Assembly: GCA_903918315.1 (NCBI GenBank)
Contig: CAIXEA010000057.1
Coordinates: 1 to 57,676, forward strand
Direction of reading: 5' to 3'
DNA: 57,676 nt
From: an uncultured Acetobacteraceae bacterium
Lineage (GTDB): Bacteria; Pseudomonadota; Alphaproteobacteria; Acetobacterales; Acetobacteraceae
A program made the translations under genes and the position numbers. This document shows, in pieces, positions 47,051 through 56,855 of the stretch. Position 1 is the first letter of the stretch. The number at the start of each line of letters is the position of its first letter. The notes below the pieces were generated by a model. It was not told the DNA's origin and made no database searches. It was given only the letters and a program-made list of their open reading frames with translations.

Positions 47051-47562
47051 TTGCTTACCTTTTTTGCTTGCTGGTTCACGATCAAACTTTCGGCATATTT
47101 GATACCTTCCGTCGTTAGCTCCCATACCCCGTGTTCAAAATCACTCTTGAATAATCCCTCTTTCATCAAATGGTACCTGTTCCATTGCGTCGCGTTCCAC
47201 CAGCGTGGATTTCCGGAAGCTGAGACTGGCCGCATCTCACGGCTGCCCAGCTGCGGCACAATATTACCTTCCATTGCCTCTCGTACCTGTTGTGCTCGTG
47301 CGCGCCCACCGAGCGCGTATAGCGTCTGCACAAGCGGTATGCGGAAGAATTTCTGTGGCAATTGAGAGCCCGAAGTCACTGCCCTGGCGGGATCGGACTC
47401 CACATGTTCCTGCGGCTCAGCCATCGGCGCGGCCTCGACGCCTAGTTTGAGATCCAAGGCATCGAGTGCGCGGCAGATGACTGCGTCCGGCGTATCGACG
47501 AAGGGGGCCGCGTGACTCTGGAGTCTCGTGAAAGTCTCATCGGAAATCCGAACAACCGGCAT
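47047..47562 (-). CDS. Winged-helix protein (Mrr N-terminal-like), unknown role
   Basis: 171-residue protein. The N-terminus VVRISDETFTRLQSHAAPF resembles a ribbon-helix or SeqA-N-like segment often placed before Mrr_N domains. A middle linker is polar. The C-terminal part from about residue 75 (FFRIPLVQTLYALGGRARAQ, then RYHLMKEGLFKS and GVWELTTEGIKYAES) has the pattern of an Mrr N-terminal winged helix. It probably binds DNA and may regulate its own operon; no nuclease domain is attached. GGGAG lies seven bases before the ATG. Confidence 0.7.
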   Translation of the reverse strand: MPVVRISDETFTRLQSHAAPFVDTPDAVICRALDALDLKLGVEAAPMAEPQEHVESDPARAVTSGSQLPQKFFRIPLVQTLYALGGRARAQQVREAMEGNIVPQLGSREMRPVSASGNPRWWNATQWNRYHLMKEGLFKSDFEHGVWELTTEGIKYAESLIVNQQAKKVSK

Positions 47563-47596
47563 GTGCTACTCCCTTGGTATGCCCATTCTAATAATC

Positions 47597-47625
47597 CCTG
47601 TAATCCTGTTACGTAAATTGGTCAA
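47597..47625 (-). promoter_or_regulatory. Promoter of the winged-helix/membrane-protein operon
   Basis: On the minus strand TTGACC (47620-47625) and TACAGG (47597-47602) are 17 bases apart. Transcription would start near 47590, 28 bases before the ATG. Confidence 0.4.
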
Positions 47626-47652
47626 GATGATTTTTTGAACGATGCGAAGTGC

Positions 47653-47681
47653 TTGAATTTCGTCTTACTTCGTCTTACTAT
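47653..47681 (+). promoter_or_regulatory. vapBC promoter giving a probably leaderless mRNA
   Basis: TTGAAT (47653-47658) and TACTAT (47676-47681) are exactly 17 bases apart. The expected transcript start, seven bases after the -10, coincides with the ATG at 47688, and there is no ribosome-binding site. Confidence 0.65.
47661..47680. promoter_or_regulatory. Tandem repeat in the vapBC promoter (likely operator)
   Basis: CGTCTTACTT is followed directly by CGTCTTACTA. The repeats fill the promoter spacer and reach into the -10, an ideal place for autorepression by the VapBC complex. The 10-base spacing puts both on one helix face. Confidence 0.5.
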
Positions 47682-47687
47682 CGCCCC

Positions 47688-47954
47688 ATGGGCACCACGC
47701 TCCTCTCCTCCAAAGGTCAGGTCATCCTCCCAAAAGCGGTGCGGGATGCTCATCGCTGGGCGCCCGGCATGGCCTTTTCGGTCGAGGACATGGGGGATGG
47801 CGTCCTTCTGCGCCCGATCAAAACGATCCCCCCTAGCCGGCTGGACGACGTCGCCAGCTGCCTGAGCACCCCCGGCCCGGCGCATTCATTGAAAGACATG
47901 GACGCCGCGATCGAAACCGAATTGCGGGCGCGGCATGATCGCGGCCGATACTAA
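47688..47954 (+). CDS. vapB: AbrB-type antitoxin
   Basis: 88-residue antitoxin with the AbrB/MazE-like swapped-hairpin motif TTLLSSKGQVILPKAVRDAH at residues 3-22 and a C-terminal toxin-binding tail (SLKDMDAAIETELRARHDRG). ATG 47688 is chosen because the family pattern starts there and it coincides with the predicted transcript start. The 3' end overlaps vapC by 20 bases. Confidence 0.88.
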   Translation: MGTTLLSSKGQVILPKAVRDAHRWAPGMAFSVEDMGDGVLLRPIKTIPPSRLDDVASCLSTPGPAHSLKDMDAAIETELRARHDRGRY

Positions 47955-48324
47955 CATCGTCGTCCGTCTGCTGACCGGCGACGACCCCGAGCAAGCGGCC
48001 CGGGCGCGCCGCTTATTCGAAACCGAGACGGTCTTTCTGCCAAAAACCGTGATGCTGGAAACCGAGTGGGTGTTGCGCCGTCTGTATCGCAAAGACGCCG
48101 GCGCCATCATTGACGCCTTGCTGGGATTGGCATCCCTGCCAAATACACGCTGCGAGGACGAAACGGCTATTCTCCAGGCCCTTGCCTGGAACCGTCAGGG
48201 CCTGGATTTCGCCGATGCGTTGCATCTGGCCTCCAGCCGCATCGCGACGGGTTTCACCACCTTCGACCGCGCCTTGATCCAGCGTGCCCCTTCGAAGGCC
48301 GCCGCCCCCTGTGAACCGTCGTAG
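47935..48324 (+). CDS. vapC: PIN-domain toxin of VapC family
   Basis: 129-residue PIN-domain protein. D5 in AADTNIVVRLLTGDD, the glutamate in VMLETEWVLRRLY near residue 42, and D in GLDFADALHLA near 97 are the acidic site residues, with TFDRAL supplying the last. Overlap with the antitoxin implies coupled translation. Third PIN toxin in the window. Confidence 0.9.
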   Translation: MIAADTNIVVRLLTGDDPEQAARARRLFETETVFLPKTVMLETEWVLRRLYRKDAGAIIDALLGLASLPNTRCEDETAILQALAWNRQGLDFADALHLASSRIATGFTTFDRALIQRAPSKAAAPCEPS

Positions 48325-48400
48325 CCTCGGCCACCCACTTCCCCAAATCCGCCAGCCGCCGCATACGCTTCTCCCATCAACCAACCAGGAGAAGCGAACC

Positions 48401-49144
48401 ATGGACCCCAAAGGCAAAGTCGCCGTCATCACCGGCGCCAGCGGCGCGATCGGCCGCGCGACCGCGCAGCGCCTCGCCGAGGCCGGCGCGCGCATCATCG
48501 TCGGCTACAACAACAACGCCGCCGAGGCGGAGAAGATCGCCGCCGCGCTCCCCGGCTCCGGCCATCGCGCGATCCGCATTCCCGTCACCGACTCCGCCGT
48601 CATCGCCGCGGTCGCGGCCGAGGTGGAGCGGGATTTCGGGCGCTGCGACGTGTTGGTCAATTCCGCCGGTTTTACGAAAATGGTGCCGCACGCCGATCTG
48701 AATGCGCTGACGGATGATCTGATCGATTCGATCTTCGCGGCCAATGTGCGGGGGCCTTTCGCGATGGTGCGGGCCTTCGCGCCGCTGATGAAGAAGTCGG
48801 GCGATGCAGTGATTGTCAACATCTCCTCCGTTGCCGCGATCACCGGCTCGGGCAGCAACATCGCCTATGGCGGCTCCAAAGCCGCGGCCGACACGATGGC
48901 GCTGTCACTGGCCCGCGTGCTGGGGCCGGAGATTCGGGTGCTGACCGTCTCCCCCGCCGCCGTGGATACCGCCTTCGTGCCTGGCCGCACCACCGCCATG
49001 GTGGAAAAGGCCGCTGCCAGCACGCCGCTCAAGCGCGTGGTGGTGGCTGATGAGGTCGCGCAGGCGGTCATGGCCGCGGTGACGCATCTGACCTCCACCA
49101 CCGGCTGGGTCATCCCGGTCGACGGCGGCAAACTCGTCGGCTGA
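48401..49144 (+). CDS. SDR family NAD(P)-dependent oxidoreductase
   Basis: 247-residue short-chain dehydrogenase/reductase with the complete set of motifs: TGASGAIG near residue 12, NSAG near 87, serine in NISSVAA and the catalytic YGGSK. The C-terminus GWVIPVDGGKLVG matches 3-oxoacyl-ACP reductase-like members. AGGAGAAGCGAACC precedes ATG 48401, nearly the same leader as for the SDR at 45841. Its last 35 bases overlap the convergent glycosyltransferase gene. Confidence 0.88.
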   Translation: MDPKGKVAVITGASGAIGRATAQRLAEAGARIIVGYNNNAAEAEKIAAALPGSGHRAIRIPVTDSAVIAAVAAEVERDFGRCDVLVNSAGFTKMVPHADLNALTDDLIDSIFAANVRGPFAMVRAFAPLMKKSGDAVIVNISSVAAITGSGSNIAYGGSKAAADTMALSLARVLGPEIRVLTVSPAAVDTAFVPGRTTAMVEKAAASTPLKRVVVADEVAQAVMAAVTHLTSTTGWVIPVDGGKLVG

Positions 49145-50048
49145 GGCGGCGGACGATCCGTCCCAACAGGGTGCGCGGCCAGCGGTCGCGCACCCGTTGC
49201 GGCCAGGCGCGCCGTGCGTAGGCGGCGTGCTCCGCGTCGAGCCGGGCGCAGGCCCGGGCGAACAGCGCGGGCCCATCCAGGCCGCGGGCCTGCTCCCAGC
49301 CCTTCAGCAGATCGACCATGTCATAGATGGCGCGCAGCACGGCGACGGCCTCCGGATAGCCATCCGCGGTGGAGGTCTTGGTCCGCGCCATCCAATGGTC
49401 GATCCGCGCATGCGCGAAGCCTGCCAGGTCCCGCGCCGCCTCGCCCATGTTCACCTGGTCCGGGCCGGCTCGGTCGGGGCGGGATGTGTAACGGTTGGTG
49501 CGTTCGATCCAGCCGGCGACGTCGGGGTGGGACAGATGATGGATGCAGGCCCCGGTTTCGACCGGGATATGCATCAAGCGGTCCGACACCGGGTGAATCC
49601 CGCCATGGACCGTGCCCGTGAAGCGGACGCTGCCGCGGCGGAACAGCCGTACATGATGTTCGGGCCAGTAATAAGCGGCCTCGTCATGCAGGCCTATGAT
49701 ATAGTGACGTAACGGAAAAGCGTAGATATCGGCCCGCGGGCGGCGGACCTGCTCCTGGATGAAGGTGGTCGCGACGGGGTTCAGACATTCATCATCGTCA
49801 AGGAACAGAATCCAGTCATGCGCGCATAGCGACAGCGCGTGCACCCGGGTCTCCTCGACCGTCGGGGTCCAGGGGACGGTGACCACCGACGTCGCCAGGC
49901 GGGTGGCGACGGCCACGGTGTCGTCGGTGGACGACTTGTCCACCACGATCAGTTCATCGGCGAAATGCAACGCGCGCAGGCAGGTTCCCAGAATGGGCGC
50001 ACGGTTGTAAGCCACCACGAAGGCGCTGATCTTCGGTCTGCCTTGCAT
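49110..50048 (-). CDS. Family 2 glycosyltransferase
   Basis: 312-residue GT-A fold enzyme of the WaaE/KdtX-like group. KISAFVVAYNRAPILGTCLRAL forms the first Rossmann half (shown in part: SAFVVAYNRAPILGTCL), VVDKSSTDDT binds the nucleotide, and FLDDDECL holds the DxD metal site. A later FTGTVHGGIHPV segment is typical of LPS-core transferases. The basic C-terminus may contact the membrane. Likely adds a sugar to a surface glycan. Confidence 0.85.
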   Translation of the reverse strand: MQGRPKISAFVVAYNRAPILGTCLRALHFADELIVVDKSSTDDTVAVATRLATSVVTVPWTPTVEETRVHALSLCAHDWILFLDDDECLNPVATTFIQEQVRRPRADIYAFPLRHYIIGLHDEAAYYWPEHHVRLFRRGSVRFTGTVHGGIHPVSDRLMHIPVETGACIHHLSHPDVAGWIERTNRYTSRPDRAGPDQVNMGEAARDLAGFAHARIDHWMARTKTSTADGYPEAVAVLRAIYDMVDLLKGWEQARGLDGPALFARACARLDAEHAAYARRAWPQRVRDRWPRTLLGRIVRRLSRRVCRRRPG

Positions 50049-50119
50049 CCTGACTCATCCCTGCGTTGCGGGTCAGGGCAGCATGCGTCAGTCATCGTTA
50101 AGAAAGAGTAAACGCAAGC

Positions 50120-50947
50120 CTAATTCAGCCGGGCCCGCAGCAGGCCCATGGCCGTGCGAACCTGGGCGGCGGCGTCACCCTCGGGAACCAAGGTCAGGAA
50201 CCGCTCGTAACAGCGCAGCGCGGCACCGACGCGATCCAGCCCTTGGTTCATCAGCGCGGTCTGGCGCCAAAGCTCGGCATGATCGGGGGCGAAGCGCAGC
50301 ATGTCCTCCGCGCAGGTCAAAGCGGCCTCGGGTTGGTTCGCCTGCAGCCGGCGGGTCATGATGTTGTTCTGCAGGCGCAGCAGCACCCGTCTTGCCCCCA
50401 TCGGGCGCAACAGGCCGGGGCGCAGTTCGGCGGTCTCCCCCTCCACCCGGCGCAGCAAAGCCCGCAGGTCGCGCACCGTCAGGGGGGTGCCGCCGTGGAA
50501 CACGTCGAGGATGGATTGGGTCTTTTCGCCTTGCAGCGCCACCAGGAAATGCGCGGGAAAATCCACCCCGTGGCCGTCCCACCCGGCGGCATGGGCGGCA
50601 TGCAGCCAGATCACGCCCAGCGCCACAGGCAGGCCGCGCCGGCGCTCGGTCACACGGATCAGATTGGCATTGGCGGGGTCGTCATAGGTTTCCGCGTCGC
50701 CCTTGTAGCCGAACCGCCCCCCCAGCAGACCCGACAGCGCCACCGCCCGCGTCGCCAGATCGGCGTCAAGGAGTGTGCTGGCCAAAGCGGCGGTGGCGCG
50801 GGCCACTTCCGACAAGTGCGCCCGGGCGGACTCCCAGTCAGCGTCTGGGGTGTCCACCCGGGCGAGTTGCAGGGCCGCATCGGCGATGTCGATTTCCGAG
50901 TCCGGAAGCTGGCCAATCGCGTCCAGCGCGTCTCTCGGATCCGACAT
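50120..50947 (-). CDS. SirB1/transglutaminase-like TPR protein
   Basis: 275-residue protein of the SirB1 family. The N-terminal transglutaminase-like domain has YDDPANANLIRVTERRRGLP and GVDFPAHFLVAL, with H as a probable fold residue but no clear catalytic cysteine. TPR repeats follow (ALTCAEDMLRFAPDHAELWR). Function is unclear. It starts nine bases after thiC and may share the TPP-controlled transcript. Confidence 0.82.
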   Translation of the reverse strand: MSDPRDALDAIGQLPDSEIDIADAALQLARVDTPDADWESARAHLSEVARATAALASTLLDADLATRAVALSGLLGGRFGYKGDAETYDDPANANLIRVTERRRGLPVALGVIWLHAAHAAGWDGHGVDFPAHFLVALQGEKTQSILDVFHGGTPLTVRDLRALLRRVEGETAELRPGLLRPMGARRVLLRLQNNIMTRRLQANQPEAALTCAEDMLRFAPDHAELWRQTALMNQGLDRVGAALRCYERFLTLVPEGDAAAQVRTAMGLLRARLN

Positions 50948-50956
50948 TTGGCAGGC

Positions 50957-52959
<2,003 letters not shown>

Positions 52960-53082
52960 CGAACGGCAATATTGCGGCGGGTTGGGGTGGGTGTCAAACG
53001 GCGTTTGAACAGGGCGTGTGGCGCCAGCGCGCACCGGATTGTCTTGACTGGCCCCTGGCGTTCCCCGGGTCATTGTATTAAG

Positions 53083-53088
53083 TATAAT
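53083..53088 (+). promoter_or_regulatory. Consensus -10 before the first PEP-CTERM gene
   Basis: A perfect TATAAT lies 23 bases before the ATG; no good -35 is 16-18 bases upstream (TTCCCC is the nearest). The second gene copy lacks this -10. Confidence 0.4.
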
Positions 53089-53111
53089 TCGTATTTGACT
53101 TGGGGTGTTAC

Positions 53112-54095
53112 ATGAAGTTACAATCAATGATTGCGGCGACCGCGATCGTATTCTTGACTGGCGTGAGAGTCGCGTCGGCAAATCTGATCATCACCCCCTA
53201 TTTCGACAGTTCGGTCACGAGTGCTCAACAAGCCGAAATCATGTCGGTGATTGAATTTTACGAAGCGAGCTTCGCCGACCCGATCAATGTGAGCATCGAG
53301 TTCAGCACCGTTGCCAGCGGGGGCGGATCAAGCGCGGCCGGCAATTACCTTGAAACCCCAACCCAGGTTATGGCCCTCATGAGCGCGGACGCCAACGCGC
53401 ACCGGGACAATACCGCGATCCACGAGGCTCTGCGCTATTTTCTGGCCGGCAACACCGCCCAGCAGTATGTGCTGACGTCGGCCAACTGCCGGGCTCTGGG
53501 GGGCACGGCGTGTGCTGGCAAGATCAGCGGCACGGGATCGGTCGTCCAGAGCGGGCTGGATGGGTTCGTCAATATTGGCGCGAGTTCCTACGTCAATCAG
53601 CAGGTGATCGAACATGAGATCGATGAAATCCTGGGTATCGGCGGGGCGGGTTCAGTCGTTGGTGTCACATCCGTCATCAATGGTTTGACCACTCTGCGGA
53701 TGTTGGATCCCTACCGCTACGCCGCGCCCGGCAGGCCCAGCCTGACGTCGAGCACATCGGCGACCGCCTACCTCTCCTTCGACGGCGGCGTGACCAACAT
53801 CGCCAACTTCAACCAATCAGGCTTCGGTGACTACGGCGATTTCACCATTTCCCCCTGTTATGCGCAGAGCTACGGAACCTGCGCGCCCTATGAACCCGTT
53901 AGCCTGACCTCGCCGGAGGGGATCACCCTGCAGGCCATCGGCTATGATGCCGTGCCAGTGGTCAGTAACACGTCCGCGCCGGAACCGCTGACACTGTCGA
54001 TTCTGGGCATCGGCCTGGCCGGCCTGGCCGGTGCCAGGTCCAAGGGTCACCGTGCCTCTGGCGGGGCGCTCCGCGGCGGATTGAGTGGGGTGTGA
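53112..54095 (+). CDS. PEP-CTERM anchored HExxE protein, copy 1 (altered C-terminus)
   Basis: 327-residue secreted protein: signal peptide ending ASA, mature start NLIITPYFDSSVTS, and a metalloprotease-like motif EHEIDEILGIGG with H168, E169 and E172. Near the end EPLTLSILGIGLAGLAG is a PEP-CTERM sorting signal. The last 20 or so residues (ARSKGHRASGGALRGGLSGV) differ from copy 2 and are encoded by a remnant of the thiC TPP riboswitch. ATG 53112 is preferred over TTG 53100. Function unknown; a surface protein processed by an exosortase is inferred. Confidence 0.8.
   Translation: MKLQSMIAATAIVFLTGVRVASANLIITPYFDSSVTSAQQAEIMSVIEFYEASFADPINVSIEFSTVASGGGSSAAGNYLETPTQVMALMSADANAHRDNTAIHEALRYFLAGNTAQQYVLTSANCRALGGTACAGKISGTGSVVQSGLDGFVNIGASSYVNQQVIEHEIDEILGIGGAGSVVGVTSVINGLTTLRMLDPYRYAAPGRPSLTSSTSATAYLSFDGGVTNIANFNQSGFGDYGDFTISPCYAQSYGTCAPYEPVSLTSPEGITLQAIGYDAVPVVSNTSAPEPLTLSILGIGLAGLAGARSKGHRASGGALRGGLSGV
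54033..54085 (-). repeat. TPP riboswitch remnant inside a coding sequence
   Basis: From 54035 the plus strand reads CAGGTCCAAGGGTCACCGTG, matching 52882 onward (CAGGTTCAAGGGTCACCGTG) with one change, then GGCGGGGC and GCGGCGGATTG as at 52942 and 52974. The central part with CTGAGAG is missing, so it cannot bind TPP. It marks the junction of a tandem duplication. Confidence 0.7.
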
Positions 54096-54212
54096 GACGG
54101 TGCTTGTGCCCGGCGTGTGAAGCCACGGTTCATCACATTATCACGCCGGGCCCCTATCGTTCCCAGGATCATTCCGCTAAATATGCCGTTGTTGTTTTTG
54201 AAGAGGTGTAGC

Positions 54213-55136
54213 ATGCGTTTGCAGGTTTTGAGCGCGGCGGCGGCGATCGCATTGCTGGCTGGCGCGGCACCCGCATCCGCCAATCTGATCATCACGCCCT
54301 ATTTCGACAGTTCGGTCACGGGGACCCAACAAACTGCCATCCTGGCGGCGATCGGGTTTTACGAAGCGGCATTCACCAATCCAGTCAATGTGAGCATCGA
54401 GTTCGCCACCGGCGCCGGTGGCGGCGGATCCAGCAACACCGTCGCTTATTATACAACCTCGGCCCAGATTCAGGCCCTTTTGGCCGCGGATGCCGTCGCG
54501 CACCCCGGCAATACCGTGCTCAGCAATGCGCTGCCCTATTTCCTGACCGGCAACACCGCCCAGCAGTTCCTGGTCAATTCCGCCGATTGCCGGGCTCTGG
54601 GTGGGTCGTGCCTGGGCACGATCGCCGGCACTGGCTCGGTCGCGCAAACCGGGCTGGATGGGATCGTCACGATTGGATCGAGTGCCTATGGCAACGCCCA
54701 GGTGATCGAACATGAAATCGATGAGGTCCTGGGCATCGGCGGGCCAGGCACGATCCTGGGTGGCTCGACGGTCAACAATGGTTTGACCACCCTGCGGATG
54801 TTGGATCCTTACCGCTACACCGCGCCTGGCACGCCCAGCCTGACAACCAGCGCGGCGGCGACGTCCTATTTCTCATTGAACGGTGGCGTGACCGACATCG
54901 TCAACTTCAACCAATCCGGCGGTGGGAGTGACTACGGCGATTTCACGACATCCCCCTGTTATGTGCAGAGCTACGCGGTCTGCGGGAATTTCGCCCCGCT
55001 CAGCCTGACCTCGCCGGAGGGGATCGCCCTGCAGGTCATCGGCTACGATGCCGTGCCGGAACCGGTGACACTGTCGATTCTGGGCGTGGGTCTGGCCGGC
55101 CTCGCTGGCCTTTCGCGCCGCCGCGCGAACGCCTGA
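54213..55136 (+). CDS. PEP-CTERM anchored HExxE protein, copy 2
   Basis: 307-residue paralogue of the preceding gene, similar along its whole length. It has a signal peptide ending ASA, NLIITPYFDSSVTG, the motif EHEIDEVLGIGG with H167, E168 and E171, and a complete PEP-CTERM end: VPEPVTLSILGVGLAGLAGL then SRRRANA. AGAGGTG precedes ATG 54213. The HExxE arrangement recalls metalloprotease zinc sites in which the last histidine is replaced, so catalysis is uncertain. No exosortase gene is in the window. Confidence 0.82.
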   Translation: MRLQVLSAAAAIALLAGAAPASANLIITPYFDSSVTGTQQTAILAAIGFYEAAFTNPVNVSIEFATGAGGGGSSNTVAYYTTSAQIQALLAADAVAHPGNTVLSNALPYFLTGNTAQQFLVNSADCRALGGSCLGTIAGTGSVAQTGLDGIVTIGSSAYGNAQVIEHEIDEVLGIGGPGTILGGSTVNNGLTTLRMLDPYRYTAPGTPSLTTSAAATSYFSLNGGVTDIVNFNQSGGGSDYGDFTTSPCYVQSYAVCGNFAPLSLTSPEGIALQVIGYDAVPEPVTLSILGVGLAGLAGLSRRRANA

Positions 55137-55191
55137 TCCGTCCCAGGCGTCTCTGAACAGAGGGCGTGGCCCCCTGTTCAGAGTTCGTCGA

Positions 55192-55854
55192 TCAGGCCGC
55201 CACCGCGAGCCCGTCGGCCACCGTGAACGCTGCCTCGGTCTTCTCCCGGATCTCCGCTACCGTCACACCCGGCGCGATATCCACCAGGCGCATCCCGCCA
55301 TCCTTGCCCTTGGCCGCGATCTCGAACACACCGAGTTCCGTGATCACCAGATCCACCACACCCGCGCCGGTCAGCGGCAGGGTGCAGCGCTTCAGCAGCT
55401 TGGGCTTGCCGCCCGCCGTGTGCTCCATCAGCACCACCACACGGCGCACGCCGGCCACCAGGTCCATGGCGCCGCCCATCCCCTTGACCATCTTGCCGGG
55501 GATCATCCAGTTCGCCAGATCGCCATTCTCCGCCACCTGCAAGGCACCGAGGATGGAGATGTTGATGTGCCCGCCACGGATCATGGCGAAGCTGGCGGCG
55601 CTGTCGAAGAAGCTCGTCGTCGGCAGCTCCGTCACCGTCTGCTTGCCGGCGTTGATCAGGTCCGCGTCTTCCTCGCCCTCATACGGGAAGGGGCCCATGC
55701 CGAGCATGCCGTTTTCCGACTGGAACTGGATCGACATGCCATCCGGCACGTGATTGGCGACCAGCGTCGGGATGCCGATACCGAGGTTGACGTAGAAGCC
55801 GTCTTGCAATTCGCGGGCGGCGCGGGCCGCCATTTCGTCGCGAGTCCAGGGCAT
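55192..55854 (-). CDS. scoB: 3-oxoacid CoA-transferase subunit B
   Basis: 220-residue beta subunit that transfers CoA from succinyl-CoA to acetoacetate or a related 3-oxoacid. The catalytic glutamate is in [11 protein letters not shown], and the [19 protein letters not shown] segment is typical. It follows scoA in the same direction, with a 68-base gap holding a REP-like repeat. AGGAGAG precedes ATG 55854. Confidence 0.94.
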   Translation of the reverse strand: MPWTRDEMAARAARELQDGFYVNLGIGIPTLVANHVPDGMSIQFQSENGMLGMGPFPYEGEEDADLINAGKQTVTELPTTSFFDSAASFAMIRGGHINISILGALQVAENGDLANWMIPGKMVKGMGGAMDLVAGVRRVVVLMEHTAGGKPKLLKRCTLPLTGAGVVDLVITELGVFEIAAKGKDGGMRLVDIAPGVTVAEIREKTEAAFTVADGLAVAA

Positions 55855-55868
55855 GTTTGCTCTCCTTA

Positions 55869-55918
55869 GAGCGGGATGACCGGAGGTGGAACCACCGGAG
55901 GTCTGAATCCCGCGATCA
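55869..55918. repeat. REP-like palindrome, third copy (inverted), between scoA and scoB
   Basis: GCGGGAT (55871-55877) pairs with ATCCCGC (55907-55913). Inside, GACC pairs with GGTC and GGTGG-AA-CCACC closes the loop. The complement matches the copies at 1973 and 2028 nearly throughout. Lying in an intercistronic gap, it could alter the scoA:scoB ratio through mRNA processing or stability. Confidence 0.75.
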
Positions 55919-55922
55919 ACTC

Positions 55923-56630
55923 TTAGGTACGCTTGCGCACGGTGCGCTGTTCAATCCGCTTGTCGATCGTCGTCAGCGGCACAATGCGCTTGACGAAGAT
56001 GCCGATGGTGATGATGTGGTCGGGGTCGATCGCACCCGGCTCAACCAGATGCTCGACCTGCGCGACCGTCATGTCGCTGGCGGTGGCCATCATCGGGTTA
56101 AAGTTCCGGGCGGTCTTGCGATAGACCAGATTCCCCTCCGGGTCCGCCTTCCACGCATGAATAATCGACAGATCGGCGCGCAGCCCGCGTTCCATCACAT
56201 ATTCGCGGCCGTCGAAGACCTGCGTGGGCTTGCCCTCGGCAATCTGGGTGCCGGCGCCGGTGGCGGTGAAGAAGGCGGGAATGCCGGCTCCGCCCGCGCG
56301 GATACGTTCGGCCAGAGTCCCTTGCGGGTTGAACTCGATCTCCAGCTCGCCGGCCAGGAACTGCTTGGCGAAGGTGGCGTTTTCGCCGACATACGAGCTG
56401 ATCATCTTCCGCACCTGCCGCGTTTGAAGCAGCAGGCCCAGACCGGCGTCGTCAATGCCGGCGTTGTTGGAGATGATGGTCAATCCCTTCACGCCCTTGG
56501 CGCGGATCGCCTCGATCAAGGTGTTGGGAATGCCGCACAGGCCGAAGCCGCCGGACATGATCGTCATGTCGTCACGGAGGACATCGGCCAAAGCCGATAC
56601 CGCATCCGGGTAGATTTTATTGACTGCCAT
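55923..56630 (-). CDS. scoA: 3-oxoacid CoA-transferase subunit A
   Basis: 235-residue alpha subunit. The CoA-transferase signature [20 protein letters not shown] is near residue 25, with [16 protein letters not shown] near 113. Forms the heterodimer or tetramer with ScoB and feeds ketone bodies or aromatic-degradation products into acyl-CoA metabolism. It is the first gene of the pair. Confidence 0.95.
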   Translation of the reverse strand: MAVNKIYPDAVSALADVLRDDMTIMSGGFGLCGIPNTLIEAIRAKGVKGLTIISNNAGIDDAGLGLLLQTRQVRKMISSYVGENATFAKQFLAGELEIEFNPQGTLAERIRAGGAGIPAFFTATGAGTQIAEGKPTQVFDGREYVMERGLRADLSIIHAWKADPEGNLVYRKTARNFNPMMATASDMTVAQVEHLVEPGAIDPDHIITIGIFVKRIVPLTTIDKRIEQRTVRKRT

Positions 56631-56653
56631 TCAGTCCTCTTTTGGCTTGGAGC

Positions 56654-56851
56654 TTAAGTGAGTTCGACGGTGAAGCCGGCGTCCCGCATCGCCTCCGCCA
56701 GGGCTGCCGCGGGGACGGAGCTGGCGATCACGACATGCTTGGTTTCCAGATTGGCATCCACCGTCGCGGCGGCGTCCAGATCCTGGACCGCCCCGGTGAT
56801 GGCTTTGACGCAGCCGGAACAGGTCATGTCGGAGACGCGGAATTGGGCCAT
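56654..56851 (-). CDS. HMA-domain metal-binding protein (CopZ-like)
   Basis: 65-residue heavy-metal-associated domain. The metal motif M-T-C-S-G-C holds C11 and C14. Such proteins carry Cu(I) to P-type ATPases. It begins four bases after the cyclase gene ends, so it probably shares that transcript, but no copper transporter is nearby. Confidence 0.88.
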   Translation of the reverse strand: MAQFRVSDMTCSGCVKAITGAVQDLDAAATVDANLETKHVVIASSVPAAALAEAMRDAGFTVELT

Positions 56852-56855
56852 ATCG

